DNA from: Hyphomicrobiales bacterium
GTDB taxonomy: Bacteria; Pseudomonadota; Alphaproteobacteria; Rhizobiales; Rhizobiaceae
Assembly: GCA_017305925.1 (NCBI GenBank)
Contig: JAFKJW010000200.1
Location: 1-35,990 of the forward strand
Length of the DNA stretch: 35,990 nt
Reading direction: 5' to 3'
Part shown: in pieces, positions 16,710 through 25,039 of the stretch
How positions within the stretch are numbered: position 1 is the first letter of the stretch
Layout: each line of letters opens with the position of its first letter
The notes under the pieces: generated by a model
What the model was told of the DNA's origin: nothing
Seen by the model: only the letters and a program-made list of their open reading frames with translations
Database searches by the model: none
Translations under genes and position numbers: made by a program

Positions 16710-17428
16710 CTCGTCTGCTTGATCTGAGATCGATAAGCGCGGCGTACGACCGGGTCCGCGCGCTTCAGGACGTCTCGCTCCATGTCGACAAGGGCGAGGT
16801 GATCGCGCTGATCGGCGCGAACGGTGCCGGCAAGTCGACGATCCTGCGTGCCATCACCGGCCTGATCCGGCCGGTGGCCGGCGAAATCCATCTGGAGAGC
16901 GAGCGCATCGACGGATTGCGTCCGGATCAGATCGTCAGGCGCAATGTCGCCATGGTTCCTGAAGGCCGCCGGATCTATCCGCTGATGACCGTCAAGGAAA
17001 ACCTGCTGATGGGCGCCTACAAGCGGTCGGACAAGGCAGGGATACTTCAGGACCTCGAACGCCTGTTCGTCCGCTTTCCCCGACTGAAGGAGCGCCTGTC
17101 GCAATCTGCCGGGAGCCTGAGCGGAGGCGAACAGCAGATGGTCGCCATCGGCCGCGCGCTTATGGCCCGGCCCACCTTGCTGCTGCTGGACGAGCCCTCT
17201 CTCGGGCTTGCGCCGCAGGTCGTACGTGAAATCGCCCGCACCATCCGCGATCTCAACCGCGAGGAGGGAATGAGCATCATCCTCGTGGAACAGAACTCGC
17301 GGATGGCCTTGAAGATCTCGAACCGGGCGTACGGGCTTTCGACCGGAAAGATCGTCATATCCGGGATTTCGAGAGACCTCCTGTCGGATGACAGGATCAG
17401 GGAAATATACCTCGGGGGTGCCGTGTGA
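16706..17428 (+). CDS. ABC-transporter ATPase, LivF type
   Basis: 240 residues with a complete set of motifs: Walker A GANGAGKST, Q-loop region VAMVPEGRRIYPLMTV, signature LSGGEQQM, Walker B LLLLDEPSLGL and H-loop ILVEQNSRMAL. The ATG overlaps the stop of the LivG-type gene as ATGA. It is the last transporter gene; the D-amino-acid dehydrogenase starts 58 nt later in the same direction. Confidence 0.94.
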   Translation: MTRLLDLRSISAAYDRVRALQDVSLHVDKGEVIALIGANGAGKSTILRAITGLIRPVAGEIHLESERIDGLRPDQIVRRNVAMVPEGRRIYPLMTVKENLLMGAYKRSDKAGILQDLERLFVRFPRLKERLSQSAGSLSGGEQQMVAIGRALMARPTLLLLDEPSLGLAPQVVREIARTIRDLNREEGMSIILVEQNSRMALKISNRAYGLSTGKIVISGISRDLLSDDRIREIYLGGAV

Positions 17429-17486
17429 AGAGACACGCGATCCGCACCGCCGAGATTCGTTGAACGCGAAGCCGGGCAGGGACAGA

Positions 17487-18749
17487 ATGCGCGTTGTGGT
17501 TGTCGGGGCGGGCGTCGTCGGTATTGCCAGCGCATGGTATCTGTCCAAGGCCGGCCATGACGTCGATGTCATAGAACATCGTGACGGTCCCGCGCTCGAG
17601 ACCAGTTTTGCGAACGCCGCACAGATATCCCCTGCCCTCTCGGCGCCCTGGGCCGTCCCCGGCCTCCTGCGCAAGGTGCTCGGATGGTGGGCGGCCGGAA
17701 ACTCCCCGCTGGTGATCGGGAAGCTGCCGGACAGGGAAATGGCTCGCTGGCTATGGCAGATGTACAAGGCCTCTTCGCCCGAACAATATCTGGCGTCGAA
17801 GCGCTATATGGTGACGCTGGCCGAATACAGCCGGGATCGGCTGGCGGAACTGCGAAGCGAGGAGCCCATCGACTACTTCGGCAGGCAGCTCGGCACCATG
17901 GTGCTTTTCCGGGACCCCAGGCAGAAGACGGCCTATGAGAAGGATCTGAAAGTCCTCGACACGCTGGGTGTCCTTTACGAGCCCGTCGACAAGGCGGGGC
18001 TGGCTCGCTACGAACCGAATATCAATCTTCGGGGCGGAGCCATCGGAGGGGTGCTGCTGCCCGGCGACGAGACCGGTGACTGCCACCGCTTTACCCAGGA
18101 ACTGGCCGCGCTCTGCACCAAGCGAGGCGTGCGCATCCGTTACGGCTCGGCGGCGGAACTCGTCGAGAGCGGGGGGCGCATTTCGGCGGTCAGGACCGCC
18201 GGAGAGGAGATCGCGACGGATGCGGCCGTCCTGGCGACGGGGGTGGGTACCAACAGACTTCTGTCGCCGTTCGGTCTGCGGGCCCCGATCTATCCGATGA
18301 AGGGATATTCGCTCACCATCGTGGCGGACAGCGACGAGCTGGGTCCTCGTTCAACAATCTCGGACGAGACGTACAAGGTGGGGCTGACCAACCTTGGGGA
18401 CCGCGTTCGGGTCGGCGGCACGGCCGAGCTCGCCGGGTATGACCTGGCATTGTCGGAGCGGCGTTTCGGCACCCTGTTCAAGGCGGTTCAAAATCTGTTT
18501 CCGCGCATCTCTGCCGAAGCCCTCTCGTCGGCGAGGCGATGGACGGGCCTGCGGCCCATGACGCCTCAGGGACCGCCGCTCGTCGGCGCCGTTCGCCTGC
18601 GCAATTTGTTCATCAACAGCGGCCATGGCACGCTTGGCTGGACGATGGCTTGCGGCTCGGGAAAGATCGTTGCGGATCTCGTCTCCGGAAAAGCATCCGA
18701 AGTGGCTTTGCCGAGGCTGCCGCAGAGTCTTCTGGGCTCCTCGGCATAG
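17487..18749 (+). CDS. dadA: D-amino-acid dehydrogenase (FAD, DadA family)
   Basis: 420 residues, normal for DadA. The N-terminal dinucleotide fold has GAGVVGIASAWYLSKAG at 7-23. Near the C-terminus NSGHGTLGWTMACGSGKI is the diagnostic DadA block. Family members oxidise D-amino acids to keto acids plus ammonia and pass electrons to the respiratory chain from the inner face of the membrane. I chose the ATG at 17487 because the FAD fold begins there; the open frame extends to 17388 within the LivF gene. As the last gene of the hyuC-ABC operon it uses the D-amino acid released by the D-carbamoylase, completing the pathway. Confidence 0.92.
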   Translation: MRVVVVGAGVVGIASAWYLSKAGHDVDVIEHRDGPALETSFANAAQISPALSAPWAVPGLLRKVLGWWAAGNSPLVIGKLPDREMARWLWQMYKASSPEQYLASKRYMVTLAEYSRDRLAELRSEEPIDYFGRQLGTMVLFRDPRQKTAYEKDLKVLDTLGVLYEPVDKAGLARYEPNINLRGGAIGGVLLPGDETGDCHRFTQELAALCTKRGVRIRYGSAAELVESGGRISAVRTAGEEIATDAAVLATGVGTNRLLSPFGLRAPIYPMKGYSLTIVADSDELGPRSTISDETYKVGLTNLGDRVRVGGTAELAGYDLALSERRFGTLFKAVQNLFPRISAEALSSARRWTGLRPMTPQGPPLVGAVRLRNLFINSGHGTLGWTMACGSGKIVADLVSGKASEVALPRLPQSLLGSSA

Positions 18750-18760
18750 GGCCGAAAGCC

Positions 18761-18774
18761 GCCCCGTGCGGGGC
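18761..18774 (+). terminator. Possible hairpin between convergent dadA and IclR genes
   Basis: GCCCC-gtgc-GGGGC, a 5-bp all-GC stem 12 nt after the dadA stop. There is no T-tract, so it is a weak terminator candidate. The rest of the 200-bp convergent gap holds nothing recognised. Confidence 0.4.
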
Positions 18775-18949
18775 CGGGAGACATATGGCCGAGCGGCCTC
18801 TGATCATGAACGCCGGGAAGGCTCGCTCTTCCCGCACGCCGGGCCGGCAACATGACCCTCAAAATCGCATCAGAGCCACCGATTCCACCATCACGGCGCG
18901 ATAAGCAAGACACTGATGCTCGAGCATCCGAAGCAAGAGGCAGAGACCC

Positions 18950-19873
18950 CTAACTCATGCTGGGCTGTGTCGTTGGGAAGGACGCGGGTGCATTGCTGCC
19001 TATCAGTTCATGGATCTCGGAGATCGTCGTGATCATCTGCTCGGCCACCTGCCGCTCAATCGGCGCCATTGCGGTGGAAATTCCCATGCTGTTGAGGATG
19101 TACGCGACTTTGCCCGCTCTATTGAAGATCGGCAGCGCCAGGGCGGTCAGACCATCCGTGAACTCACCAATGCTGCGTGAGTAGCCGCGCAATCTTGTGG
19201 CGAGCAGTTCCTTCCGTATTTCGTCCAGCGTCGTTGGCGTGGAGGCGGAGTACCGCGTAGGACGCCAGCCAAGAAACCAGTGCTCTATAGCCTTTTCGTC
19301 GGACCACGCGAGGTAGGCTTTCATCTGAGCGCTCGCATCCCGCGGGAAGTGATGCCCGATCGGGTAGCTTATCTCGAGCTGGCCTCGGGCGCTGGCTTTC
19401 GCGACCACGACAAATCCTATTCGGTCGAGGGGCTCGGAGAGGATACAGGAGACGCCGGTGCGCACCGAAAACTTGTCGATCATCGGCCGTATCAGAGATA
19501 CAGGCGTGCTCCCATGGAGGATCTGGGAAAGGTCACGCAATATTCCGGCGTTCAGACTATAGGTTTTACGGTTCGCGTCGAAAGAAAGCCATCCATGATG
19601 AACCAAGGTCCGGAGTATCGAATAGCAATGGCTTTTCGTGATCTGCGTTTCGTCAGCAATCGTGGCGAGGGAGAGGTCCTTTCCCGAAGCGTTTATCAGC
19701 GCAAGCGCGCGAACGGCCTTGTCCACCGCCGGAACCAGATCATCGCTCTGCTGGGCGGATGCCGGCTTCCCGTGCAAAATCCATTTTCCCTCTTCCTGCC
19801 TCAATTCCTCGAAACCGAGCGCGCCCGATTCGGAAGAGGCGGTCTTCACTCCCGCTTTTCTCGCTTTTCCCAT
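18950..19873 (-). CDS. IclR-family transcriptional regulator, second copy
   Basis: 307 residues, longer than usual owing to an N-terminal extension of about 45 residues (charged, no domain recognised). The helix-turn-helix spans about residues 46-110, with LSLATIADETQITKSHCYSI as the recognition region and NRKTYSLNAGILR as the wing. The effector domain follows to about 290. It is downstream of, and on the same strand as, RidA and the M20 hydrolase, 160 nt after the latter. It is therefore a candidate controller of the ridA arm and the BMP-importer arm, which share palindromic upstream sites; this is inferred from position. Confidence 0.88.
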   Translation of the reverse strand: MGKARKAGVKTASSESGALGFEELRQEEGKWILHGKPASAQQSDDLVPAVDKAVRALALINASGKDLSLATIADETQITKSHCYSILRTLVHHGWLSFDANRKTYSLNAGILRDLSQILHGSTPVSLIRPMIDKFSVRTGVSCILSEPLDRIGFVVVAKASARGQLEISYPIGHHFPRDASAQMKAYLAWSDEKAIEHWFLGWRPTRYSASTPTTLDEIRKELLATRLRGYSRSIGEFTDGLTALALPIFNRAGKVAYILNSMGISTAMAPIERQVAEQMITTISEIHELIGSNAPASFPTTQPSMS

Positions 19874-20033
19874 GAGCAGCCTTCCTTGCTTGTCCTCGCC
19901 TAATCGTTCTGCCCAGAGAATGTAAAGCTTGGTGTTTCAATCGCGCCTTCGAGCCGCAAAATAGCGGGGCATCCAAAACAGCGCGATGCGGCTTCGCATG
20001 GCAAAGCCGCCATCCGGACCGAGGCCAGTCGCA

Positions 20034-21260
20034 TCATGCGCTGCGCAATATGCTTTCAGCAGCGTCGGCCAGAACCTGACACCCGAGCACTATGTCTTCG
20101 TCAGGGGTATTTTCCGTCCAGTGGTGACTGATGCCGCCGATGCTTGGCACGAAGAGCATCGCTGACCGAAGCTTTCGAGCGATCAGTTGCGCATCATGGC
20201 TGGCGCCGCTCGGCATCCGCACATGCAGACCGGGGGCGTGCCGCTCGGCCGCATTCTCCAGTGCCGACTGAAACGCCGAGTCCATGACCCATGGCTGGCC
20301 GGTCGCGGTCCGCTCGATGCTCGCCGCGCAGCCCGACTTCGAACTCGTCTGCTCCACGAGCTCCCTCAGCGCCACGTCCATACGCTCGAGGACCCGGATA
20401 TCCGCGTCACGAAACTGGAACAGCATCTCCGCCCGGCCTGGAATGATGCTGGGAGCGCCGGGCTCCAGGGCGATCCGGCCGGTGGTCCAGACGGAGCGCT
20501 CTTCCGCGACTTGCGGAAAGCGCTCGGCAATGGCCATCGCCAACATCGCGGCAGCGACGCCGGCATCCTTCCTGATCGCCATTCGCGTCGTACCGGCGTG
20601 GTTCTGCGTGCCTTCGAAGACGATGCGATACTGCCAGATCCCGACGATGCTGGTGACTATTCCGATGCGCTTCCCTGTCGCCTCCAGCGAGTCTCCCTGC
20701 TCGATATGCGCTTCAAGATAGCCGACATGCCGTTCAGGTTCCGCCTGCCGCCGCGGAATACCGGCAAGGCCCGCGGCATTCAGCGCATCGCGAAGCGGCT
20801 GCCCGTGATAGACGTTCCTTGCTCTGTCGATTTCGCCTTCATCGATATCGCCCACATAGGAGCGGCTTCCCAGCAGGCTGATGAAGTGGCTTTCCTCATC
20901 GGCCCACGCGACAGGAGCGATCGGCAGGCCGGCGCAGTCGGGAGCATCCGCGAATGCACGCGCCACTTCAAGGCCGTAGATGACGCCGAGGGCGCCGTCG
21001 AGCCAGCCTGCGTGATTCTGTGACTCGGCGTGCGACCCGATCAACAGGGAAGGCTTCGGTCCACTTGGCAGGCCGAACACGTTGCCGACTCCGTCTATCG
21101 AAGCATCCAGGCCCAGCGCCTCGTACTGGATCATCAGCCAATGCCGGCTTTCCATGTCCTCGCGCGAATAGGTGGGACGGTGGACCCCCGTCTTATAGGC
21201 GCCGAACTTGGCAAAGCGCCGAAGTGCGAACAGAAGCCGCTCTGCATTTATCCGTGGCAT
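20034..21260 (-). CDS. M20-family N-carbamoyl-L-amino-acid hydrolase / allantoate amidohydrolase-type enzyme
   Basis: 408 residues. Metal-site motifs appear in order: IGSHAES with H77, GWLDGALGV with D88, DEESHF with the E122/E123 pair, EAHIEQG, and ISHHWTEN near the C-terminus. The dimerisation/substrate blocks GTQNHAGTTRM and SGASHDAQ are those of the ureidohydrolase group (HyuC-L, AllC, beta-ureidopropionase). It removes the carbamoyl group from an N-carbamoyl-L-amino acid, allantoate or a similar ureido acid. The ATG at 21260 follows AGAGG; the open frame extends upstream into ridA. GSHAES replaces the usual GSHxDS/T. It follows RidA by 43 nt. Confidence 0.85.
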   Translation of the reverse strand: MPRINAERLLFALRRFAKFGAYKTGVHRPTYSREDMESRHWLMIQYEALGLDASIDGVGNVFGLPSGPKPSLLIGSHAESQNHAGWLDGALGVIYGLEVARAFADAPDCAGLPIAPVAWADEESHFISLLGSRSYVGDIDEGEIDRARNVYHGQPLRDALNAAGLAGIPRRQAEPERHVGYLEAHIEQGDSLEATGKRIGIVTSIVGIWQYRIVFEGTQNHAGTTRMAIRKDAGVAAAMLAMAIAERFPQVAEERSVWTTGRIALEPGAPSIIPGRAEMLFQFRDADIRVLERMDVALRELVEQTSSKSGCAASIERTATGQPWVMDSAFQSALENAAERHAPGLHVRMPSGASHDAQLIARKLRSAMLFVPSIGGISHHWTENTPDEDIVLGCQVLADAAESILRSA

Positions 21261-21303
21261 CCGCTGCCTCTTCTCGCGAATAAAGGGGAACCGGCCGAAT
21301 GGT

Positions 21304-21660
21304 TCAGCGCAGGGCGGTGACCATGATTTCGACGGTGAGGGCAGGGTCGGCCAGTCGAGCTTCCACACAGGCTCGAACGGGCTTGCCGACACCGGCGATC
21401 CATGCGTCCCACACCGTGTTGAACTCGTTGAACGTGGCGATATCGGTTAGCCAAACATTCGCGGTGACGAGCTTTTCCTTGCTCGTTCCCGCTTCGGCAA
21501 GATGATGATCTATCCTTTTAAGGATCTCTTTCGCCTGTTCGGTGACTGTGCCGCCCCGCGTCTCAACCGCAGTGAGGCCGGCCAGAAAGACGAAGCCCCC
21601 TGCCTCTACCGCAAGACTCATGCGCTGGTTTTCGCTATGGCGAACGAGGGCGGTATTCAT
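21304..21660 (-). CDS. RidA/YjgF/YER057c-family protein (enamine/imine deaminase type)
   Basis: 118 residues, a single RidA domain. The key arginine is R96 in KPVRACVEARL and the conserved acidic residue is E111 in LTVEIMVTA, so the deaminase site is retained. RidA proteins hydrolyse reactive enamine/imine intermediates; members in pyrimidine and hydantoin clusters act on aminoacrylate-type products. I prefer ATG at 21660, 8 nt after GGGAG, to the TTG at 21675. It is the first gene of the minus-strand arm that includes the M20 hydrolase and the IclR gene. Confidence 0.88.
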   Translation of the reverse strand: MNTALVRHSENQRMSLAVEAGGFVFLAGLTAVETRGGTVTEQAKEILKRIDHHLAEAGTSKEKLVTANVWLTDIATFNEFNTVWDAWIAGVGKPVRACVEARLADPALTVEIMVTALR

Positions 21661-21704
21661 GACGCAGTCTCCCAAGCTATCGAGAACTTCAGTGTTCTCT
21701 ATAT

Positions 21705-21714
21705 AGAATATTCT
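21705..21714. promoter_or_regulatory. Palindrome AGAATATTCT upstream of ridA
   Basis: A perfect 10-bp palindrome 45 bp upstream of the ridA ATG, set in A+T-rich sequence. On the minus strand TTGACA stands at 21754-21749 further upstream, so the palindrome would lie at or after the -10 region, a repressor-like position. The same palindrome recurs at 22272. Confidence 0.55.
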
Positions 21715-21994
21715 TTTATATATAGAACGTTATATGCATTCCGAACCTTGTCAAGGGGTTGGGATGGAATCCAGGGTGACGGATCCAAGCCGCCGGGAGA
21801 GGAAGGATTCGCGCGGTTTTGTCTGGATCGGCCCGGCGAGTTTTTGCGCGGTTTTGTTTGATCCAGTGTTGCGCTTTGTCATGCGCATCGCTGCTCGACA
21901 CTCCCAGCGATCCGCCACTCCCCTACCCTCTCATCCCCAACTTCATCCGCTGGAACCCGGGCCGCTCGGTTTTGCGGCATCGACCGTATCGGCC

Positions 21995-22028
21995 TTGACA
22001 ACTATACAATATCATAGAAGATATTCCA
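21995..22028 (+). promoter_or_regulatory. Candidate promoter/operator module, copy 2 (toward the BMP importer)
   Basis: TTGACA at 21995-22000, a 17-nt spacer and AAGATA at 22018-22023, then TTCCA. It matches 29 of 34 positions of 8262-8229 read on the minus strand, and weaker similarity continues about 40 nt further. The importer ATG is about 495 nt downstream, a long leader like that of copy 1. Confidence 0.6.
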
Positions 22029-22231
22029 GCCTATTGAAAACTCTTCCGCCTTCAAATGCCCAGAGCTCGCTGGGTTGTACGGGTGGTTAATCGTCGGCGC
22101 CATTGAGGGGGAATGGCGCGCTGTTCCGTGCCATCGGCATCCGGTGCGACCTTGCCGAGAGCACGATGTGACGATCTCGAGGGGGCCGACAGGACAGGTT
22201 CAGTTGGTCGCCTCGCGGCACTCGAATTTGA

Positions 22232-22281
22232 TTGACAAGGCTCGAGTTTCGGTGATTGTATCGTATACAGAAGAATATTCT
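22232..22281 (+). promoter_or_regulatory. Second candidate promoter with operator palindrome for the BMP importer
   Basis: TTGACA at 22232-22237 is followed after 18 nt by TTGTAT at 22256-22261. TGTATCGTATACA (22258-22270) is a near-palindrome, and AGAATATTCT (22272-22281) repeats the ridA site exactly. Arrangement and repetition suggest regulation shared with ridA. Confidence 0.5.
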
Positions 22282-22454
22282 ACATAGAGAATATCGGGAG
22301 GTAGACCACAGGATTGAAATCTGGCGCGATGCGCCGCCGATTGCCAAGCAATCGGCTCATCGAGACGGCAATCACGGGTTCCACACCACTCGCGATCGCG
22401 GGTGTTGCTCGCGATCCCAAACAGAAATGTGCACCTCTCCAGGTGCCATACAAG

Positions 22455-22472
22455 CTGTCATGTCAGTGACAG
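22455..22472. promoter_or_regulatory. Inverted repeat CTGTCA-n6-TGACAG
   Basis: Perfect 6-bp arms about 50 nt before the BMP binding-protein ATG, also containing TGTCA-g-TGACA. It could be an operator or a leader hairpin; no further evidence. Confidence 0.35.
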
Positions 22473-22522
22473 TGTGTTTAACCAAAATAATCTGTCAGCT
22501 CGAAATGAAAAGGGGAACTTGC

Positions 22523-23467
22523 ATGCTTAATAGAAACGGATTGCTTGCTACGGTGGCAATTCTCGCCGGAATGACTTACCAGGCACTTGCGGATGACTTC
22601 AGGGTCGCCGCCGTACTTCCCGGGGTCGTTACCGACAAATCATTCAACCAGCAGGTCTTCGAGGGACTCAAGGCAAGCGAGAAACTCGGCGGAGTTGAAA
22701 TCGCATATACCGAGAAGGTGACCCAGGCCGAGCAGGTCGAGGTGATGTCCGACTATGCCCGGCGCGGCTACAATCTTATCGTCGGCGCGGGCGGGGAATA
22801 CGTCGATGCCGCAAAGCGCATCAGATCGCAGTTCCCGGACGTGAGCGTCGTTGTGCTGAACGGCGCCGAGACGGAGAACGTCACGACGCTGATGTTCGAG
22901 CATGAGCAGTTCGCATATCTCGTCGGCCTGGTGGCGGGGCGCGTCTCGAAGAATGGAACCCTGGCCGCCCTCACCGCACAGCCGATCCCTGCTTTCGATC
23001 GCGTCGTGAAGGGGTTCACCACCGGACTGCACGTCAGCCATCCCGAGGGGAAAGTCCTTACCACGCTGACCAATGACTGGAGCGATGTGGCCAAAGCAAA
23101 GGCGGCCAGCGTCAATTTGATCAGTCAGGGCGCCGACGTCCTCTTGCCCTATCTGGACGGCGCCTATCTGGGCGTTGTGCAGGCTGCCGATGAAAAGGGC
23201 GTGTATGTCGTCGGCGTGGCACAGGATCTGGCTGTGGACGATCCGAAGGCGAACCTGTTCTCGACCATCCAGGACTACGGCGGAATGGTTTCGTGGTCGG
23301 TCGCAAAGGCGAAGGCCGGCGAGTTGGAGGCCAAGCGCTATGACTTCGGCGTGGGTTCGTTCCCCAACGAAATGGGGCCCTTCAACGACGTTGTCCCGCA
23401 GAACGTCCGCGACGAGGTCAAGGCTGCCGTCGAGGACCTGAAGGCTGGCAAGGTCACCTTCAAGTAA
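22523..23467 (+). CDS. BMP-family (Med/PnrA-like) ABC solute-binding protein
   Basis: 314 residues. The signal peptide ends at about residue 24 (YQALADDF) with no lipobox cysteine, so this is a soluble periplasmic protein. The mature start FRVAAVLPGVVTDKSFNQQ and the blocks YTEKVTQAEQVEVMSDYA and DVLLPYLDGAYLG are typical of the basic-membrane-protein/PnrA family, which binds purine nucleosides or similar heterocycles. The ATG at 22523 follows AGGGG. It is the first gene of the importer operon. The aminohydrolase and ATP-dependent hydantoinase downstream suggest a nitrogen heterocycle as ligand. Confidence 0.9.
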   Translation: MLNRNGLLATVAILAGMTYQALADDFRVAAVLPGVVTDKSFNQQVFEGLKASEKLGGVEIAYTEKVTQAEQVEVMSDYARRGYNLIVGAGGEYVDAAKRIRSQFPDVSVVVLNGAETENVTTLMFEHEQFAYLVGLVAGRVSKNGTLAALTAQPIPAFDRVVKGFTTGLHVSHPEGKVLTTLTNDWSDVAKAKAASVNLISQGADVLLPYLDGAYLGVVQAADEKGVYVVGVAQDLAVDDPKANLFSTIQDYGGMVSWSVAKAKAGELEAKRYDFGVGSFPNEMGPFNDVVPQNVRDEVKAAVEDLKAGKVTFK

Positions 23468-23475
23468 ATCTCTCA

Positions 23476-23502
23476 GGGGTCTCGGCATGTTACCGGGACC
23501 CC
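23476..23502 (+). terminator. Strong stem-loop between binding-protein and ATPase genes
   Basis: A 10-bp stem (23476-23485 with 23493-23502, one G-T pair) with loop CATGTTA, 8 nt after the stop. There is no T-tract, so it is more likely an mRNA-stabilising or processing element than a full terminator. It parallels the stem-loop after the other binding-protein gene at 13968. Confidence 0.65.
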
Positions 23503-23512
23503 GTCTCTCCCC

Positions 23513-25039
23513 ATGGAAGCAGACTGCTCGCTAATGATCCATCGGCTGACTCTTGAGAGTATCGTCAAGAATTTTGGCAATTTTCGTGCCAATGACGATG
23601 TCAGTTTGCAAGTTAAGACCGGATCTGTTCACGCCATTCTTGGCGAGAACGGGGCAGGAAAATCGACACTGATGAACATCATCTACGGGCTATATCAGCC
23701 GGATTCCGGCAAGATATTCTCCCGTGGCGAAGAAGTTTCGATCTCGAGCCCGCGTCGTGCCTTGGACCTTGGCATCGGAATGGTGCACCAGCACTTCAAG
23801 CAGGTCGAGAACATGACGGTGGTGGAGAATCTCATCCTCGGGCTGAAAGGCCAATGGATGATGAAGCTCAATCATCATCGCCAGGCTGTAAAGCAGATGG
23901 CGGACGATCTTGGGTTCTCCATCGAGCCCGAGCAGCAGGTTTGGCGCCTGCCCGTAGGCATGCAGCAACGTGTTGAAATCCTCAAGCTGCTTTACCGCAA
24001 CGCTGACCTTCTGATCCTTGACGAGCCTACCAGTGTCCTGACGCCCAACGAGATCGGCCCGTTCTTCAAGCTGCTGCGCCGTCTCAGGGAAATGGGCAGC
24101 ACGATCATCCTGATCACCCATAAGCTCAACGAGGTCATGGACATTTCCGATCGCGCGACGGTGATGCGCTCCGGCCGTGTCGTCGCCAACGTTGACACGG
24201 CGCAGACGACGCAGCGTGAACTTGCCACTCTCATGGTCGGGAGAGAGGTCGTGTTCAACGTCGCCCGCCGTGAGAGCAAGCCCGGCAAACCGGTGCTGGA
24301 GGTGAACGATCTGACCGTTCTGGACGACCGACGCCTGGAGGCGGTGAGCGGGCTTTCGATGACCGTTCGGGAAGGCGAGATTCTCGGCGTCGCCGGCGTC
24401 GACGGCAACGGCCAGGCAGAGCTGGCAGAGGCGATCACTGGCCTTCGGTCGGCGGCATCCGGCCGGATCAACGTCTCGGGAATGGACGTAACCGGGATTT
24501 CGGTCGCGCGCCGAAAGCGCGACCTCAAGATCGGCTTCGTCCCGGAGGACAGGCATCGCGTCGGCCTCGACCTTGACGCGACCCTGTCGATCAATTCCGT
24601 CCTGCGCTCATTCAAGGAGCGCCCCTTTTCCCGGCGCGGTTGGCTGGATTTCCAGGTCATCGACAAGCACGCGGAAGAACTCGTCTCCCGATACGATGTA
24701 AGGATGCGCGGCGTCCACCAGAAGGCGCGCGATCTTTCGGGCGGGAACCAGCAGAAGATCGTCGTCGGGCGCGAGATCGAGGGCGGTCCGAAGCTTCTGG
24801 TGGTCTCCCAGGCGACCAAGGGACTTGATGTCGGAGCGATCGAGTTCGTCCAGAAGACGTTGCTGGCGCAGCGGGACCGCGGGACGGCGATCCTCTACAT
24901 TTCGACCGAACTGGAAGAACTGCTGAACATTTGCGACCGGGTGGCAGTGATCTTCAAAGGTCGTATCGCAGGTGAAATGAATGTCTCCGAAGCAACTTCG
25001 GAGCGGATCGGGCTCTTGATGACAGGTGGCCGGACATGA
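23513..25039 (+). CDS. ABC-transporter ATPase with two nucleotide-binding domains (BMP/nucleoside importer type)
   Basis: 508 residues, two ABC domains. Domain 1 has Walker A GENGAGKST, the degenerate signature LPVGMQQR, Walker B LLILDEPTSVLTP and H-loop ILITHKLNEV. Domain 2 has a degenerate Walker A region (GVDGNGQAEL), the signature LSGGNQQK and VVSQATKGLD in place of DEPTxGLD; such an altered second domain is normal in the RbsA/YufO type. It powers the two permeases that follow. The ATG at 23513 has a weak RBS; ATG at 23534 is an alternative. Its stop overlaps the next ATG (ATGA). Confidence 0.92.
   Translation: MEADCSLMIHRLTLESIVKNFGNFRANDDVSLQVKTGSVHAILGENGAGKSTLMNIIYGLYQPDSGKIFSRGEEVSISSPRRALDLGIGMVHQHFKQVENMTVVENLILGLKGQWMMKLNHHRQAVKQMADDLGFSIEPEQQVWRLPVGMQQRVEILKLLYRNADLLILDEPTSVLTPNEIGPFFKLLRRLREMGSTIILITHKLNEVMDISDRATVMRSGRVVANVDTAQTTQRELATLMVGREVVFNVARRESKPGKPVLEVNDLTVLDDRRLEAVSGLSMTVREGEILGVAGVDGNGQAELAEAITGLRSAASGRINVSGMDVTGISVARRKRDLKIGFVPEDRHRVGLDLDATLSINSVLRSFKERPFSRRGWLDFQVIDKHAEELVSRYDVRMRGVHQKARDLSGGNQQKIVVGREIEGGPKLLVVSQATKGLDVGAIEFVQKTLLAQRDRGTAILYISTELEELLNICDRVAVIFKGRIAGEMNVSEATSERIGLLMTGGRT

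Larger units (their letters stand above)
21661..22522. other. 862-bp divergent control region between ridA and the BMP importer
   Basis: It holds the palindrome AGAATATTCT twice (21705-21714 and 22272-22281), the 34-bp promoter module copy at 21995-22028, another TTGACA at 22232-22237, and inverted repeats near 22391 and 22455. The first 12 bases of a direct repeat (GCGCGGTTTTGT) occur at 21811 and 21846. An open frame at 21734-22090 has no recognised family and is not called. The region is far longer than needed for two divergent promoters. Confidence 0.6.

Noticed and set aside
21734-22090. 118-codon plus-strand open frame in the divergent control region
   Set aside because: No RBS, no recognised family, and it covers the promoter module.
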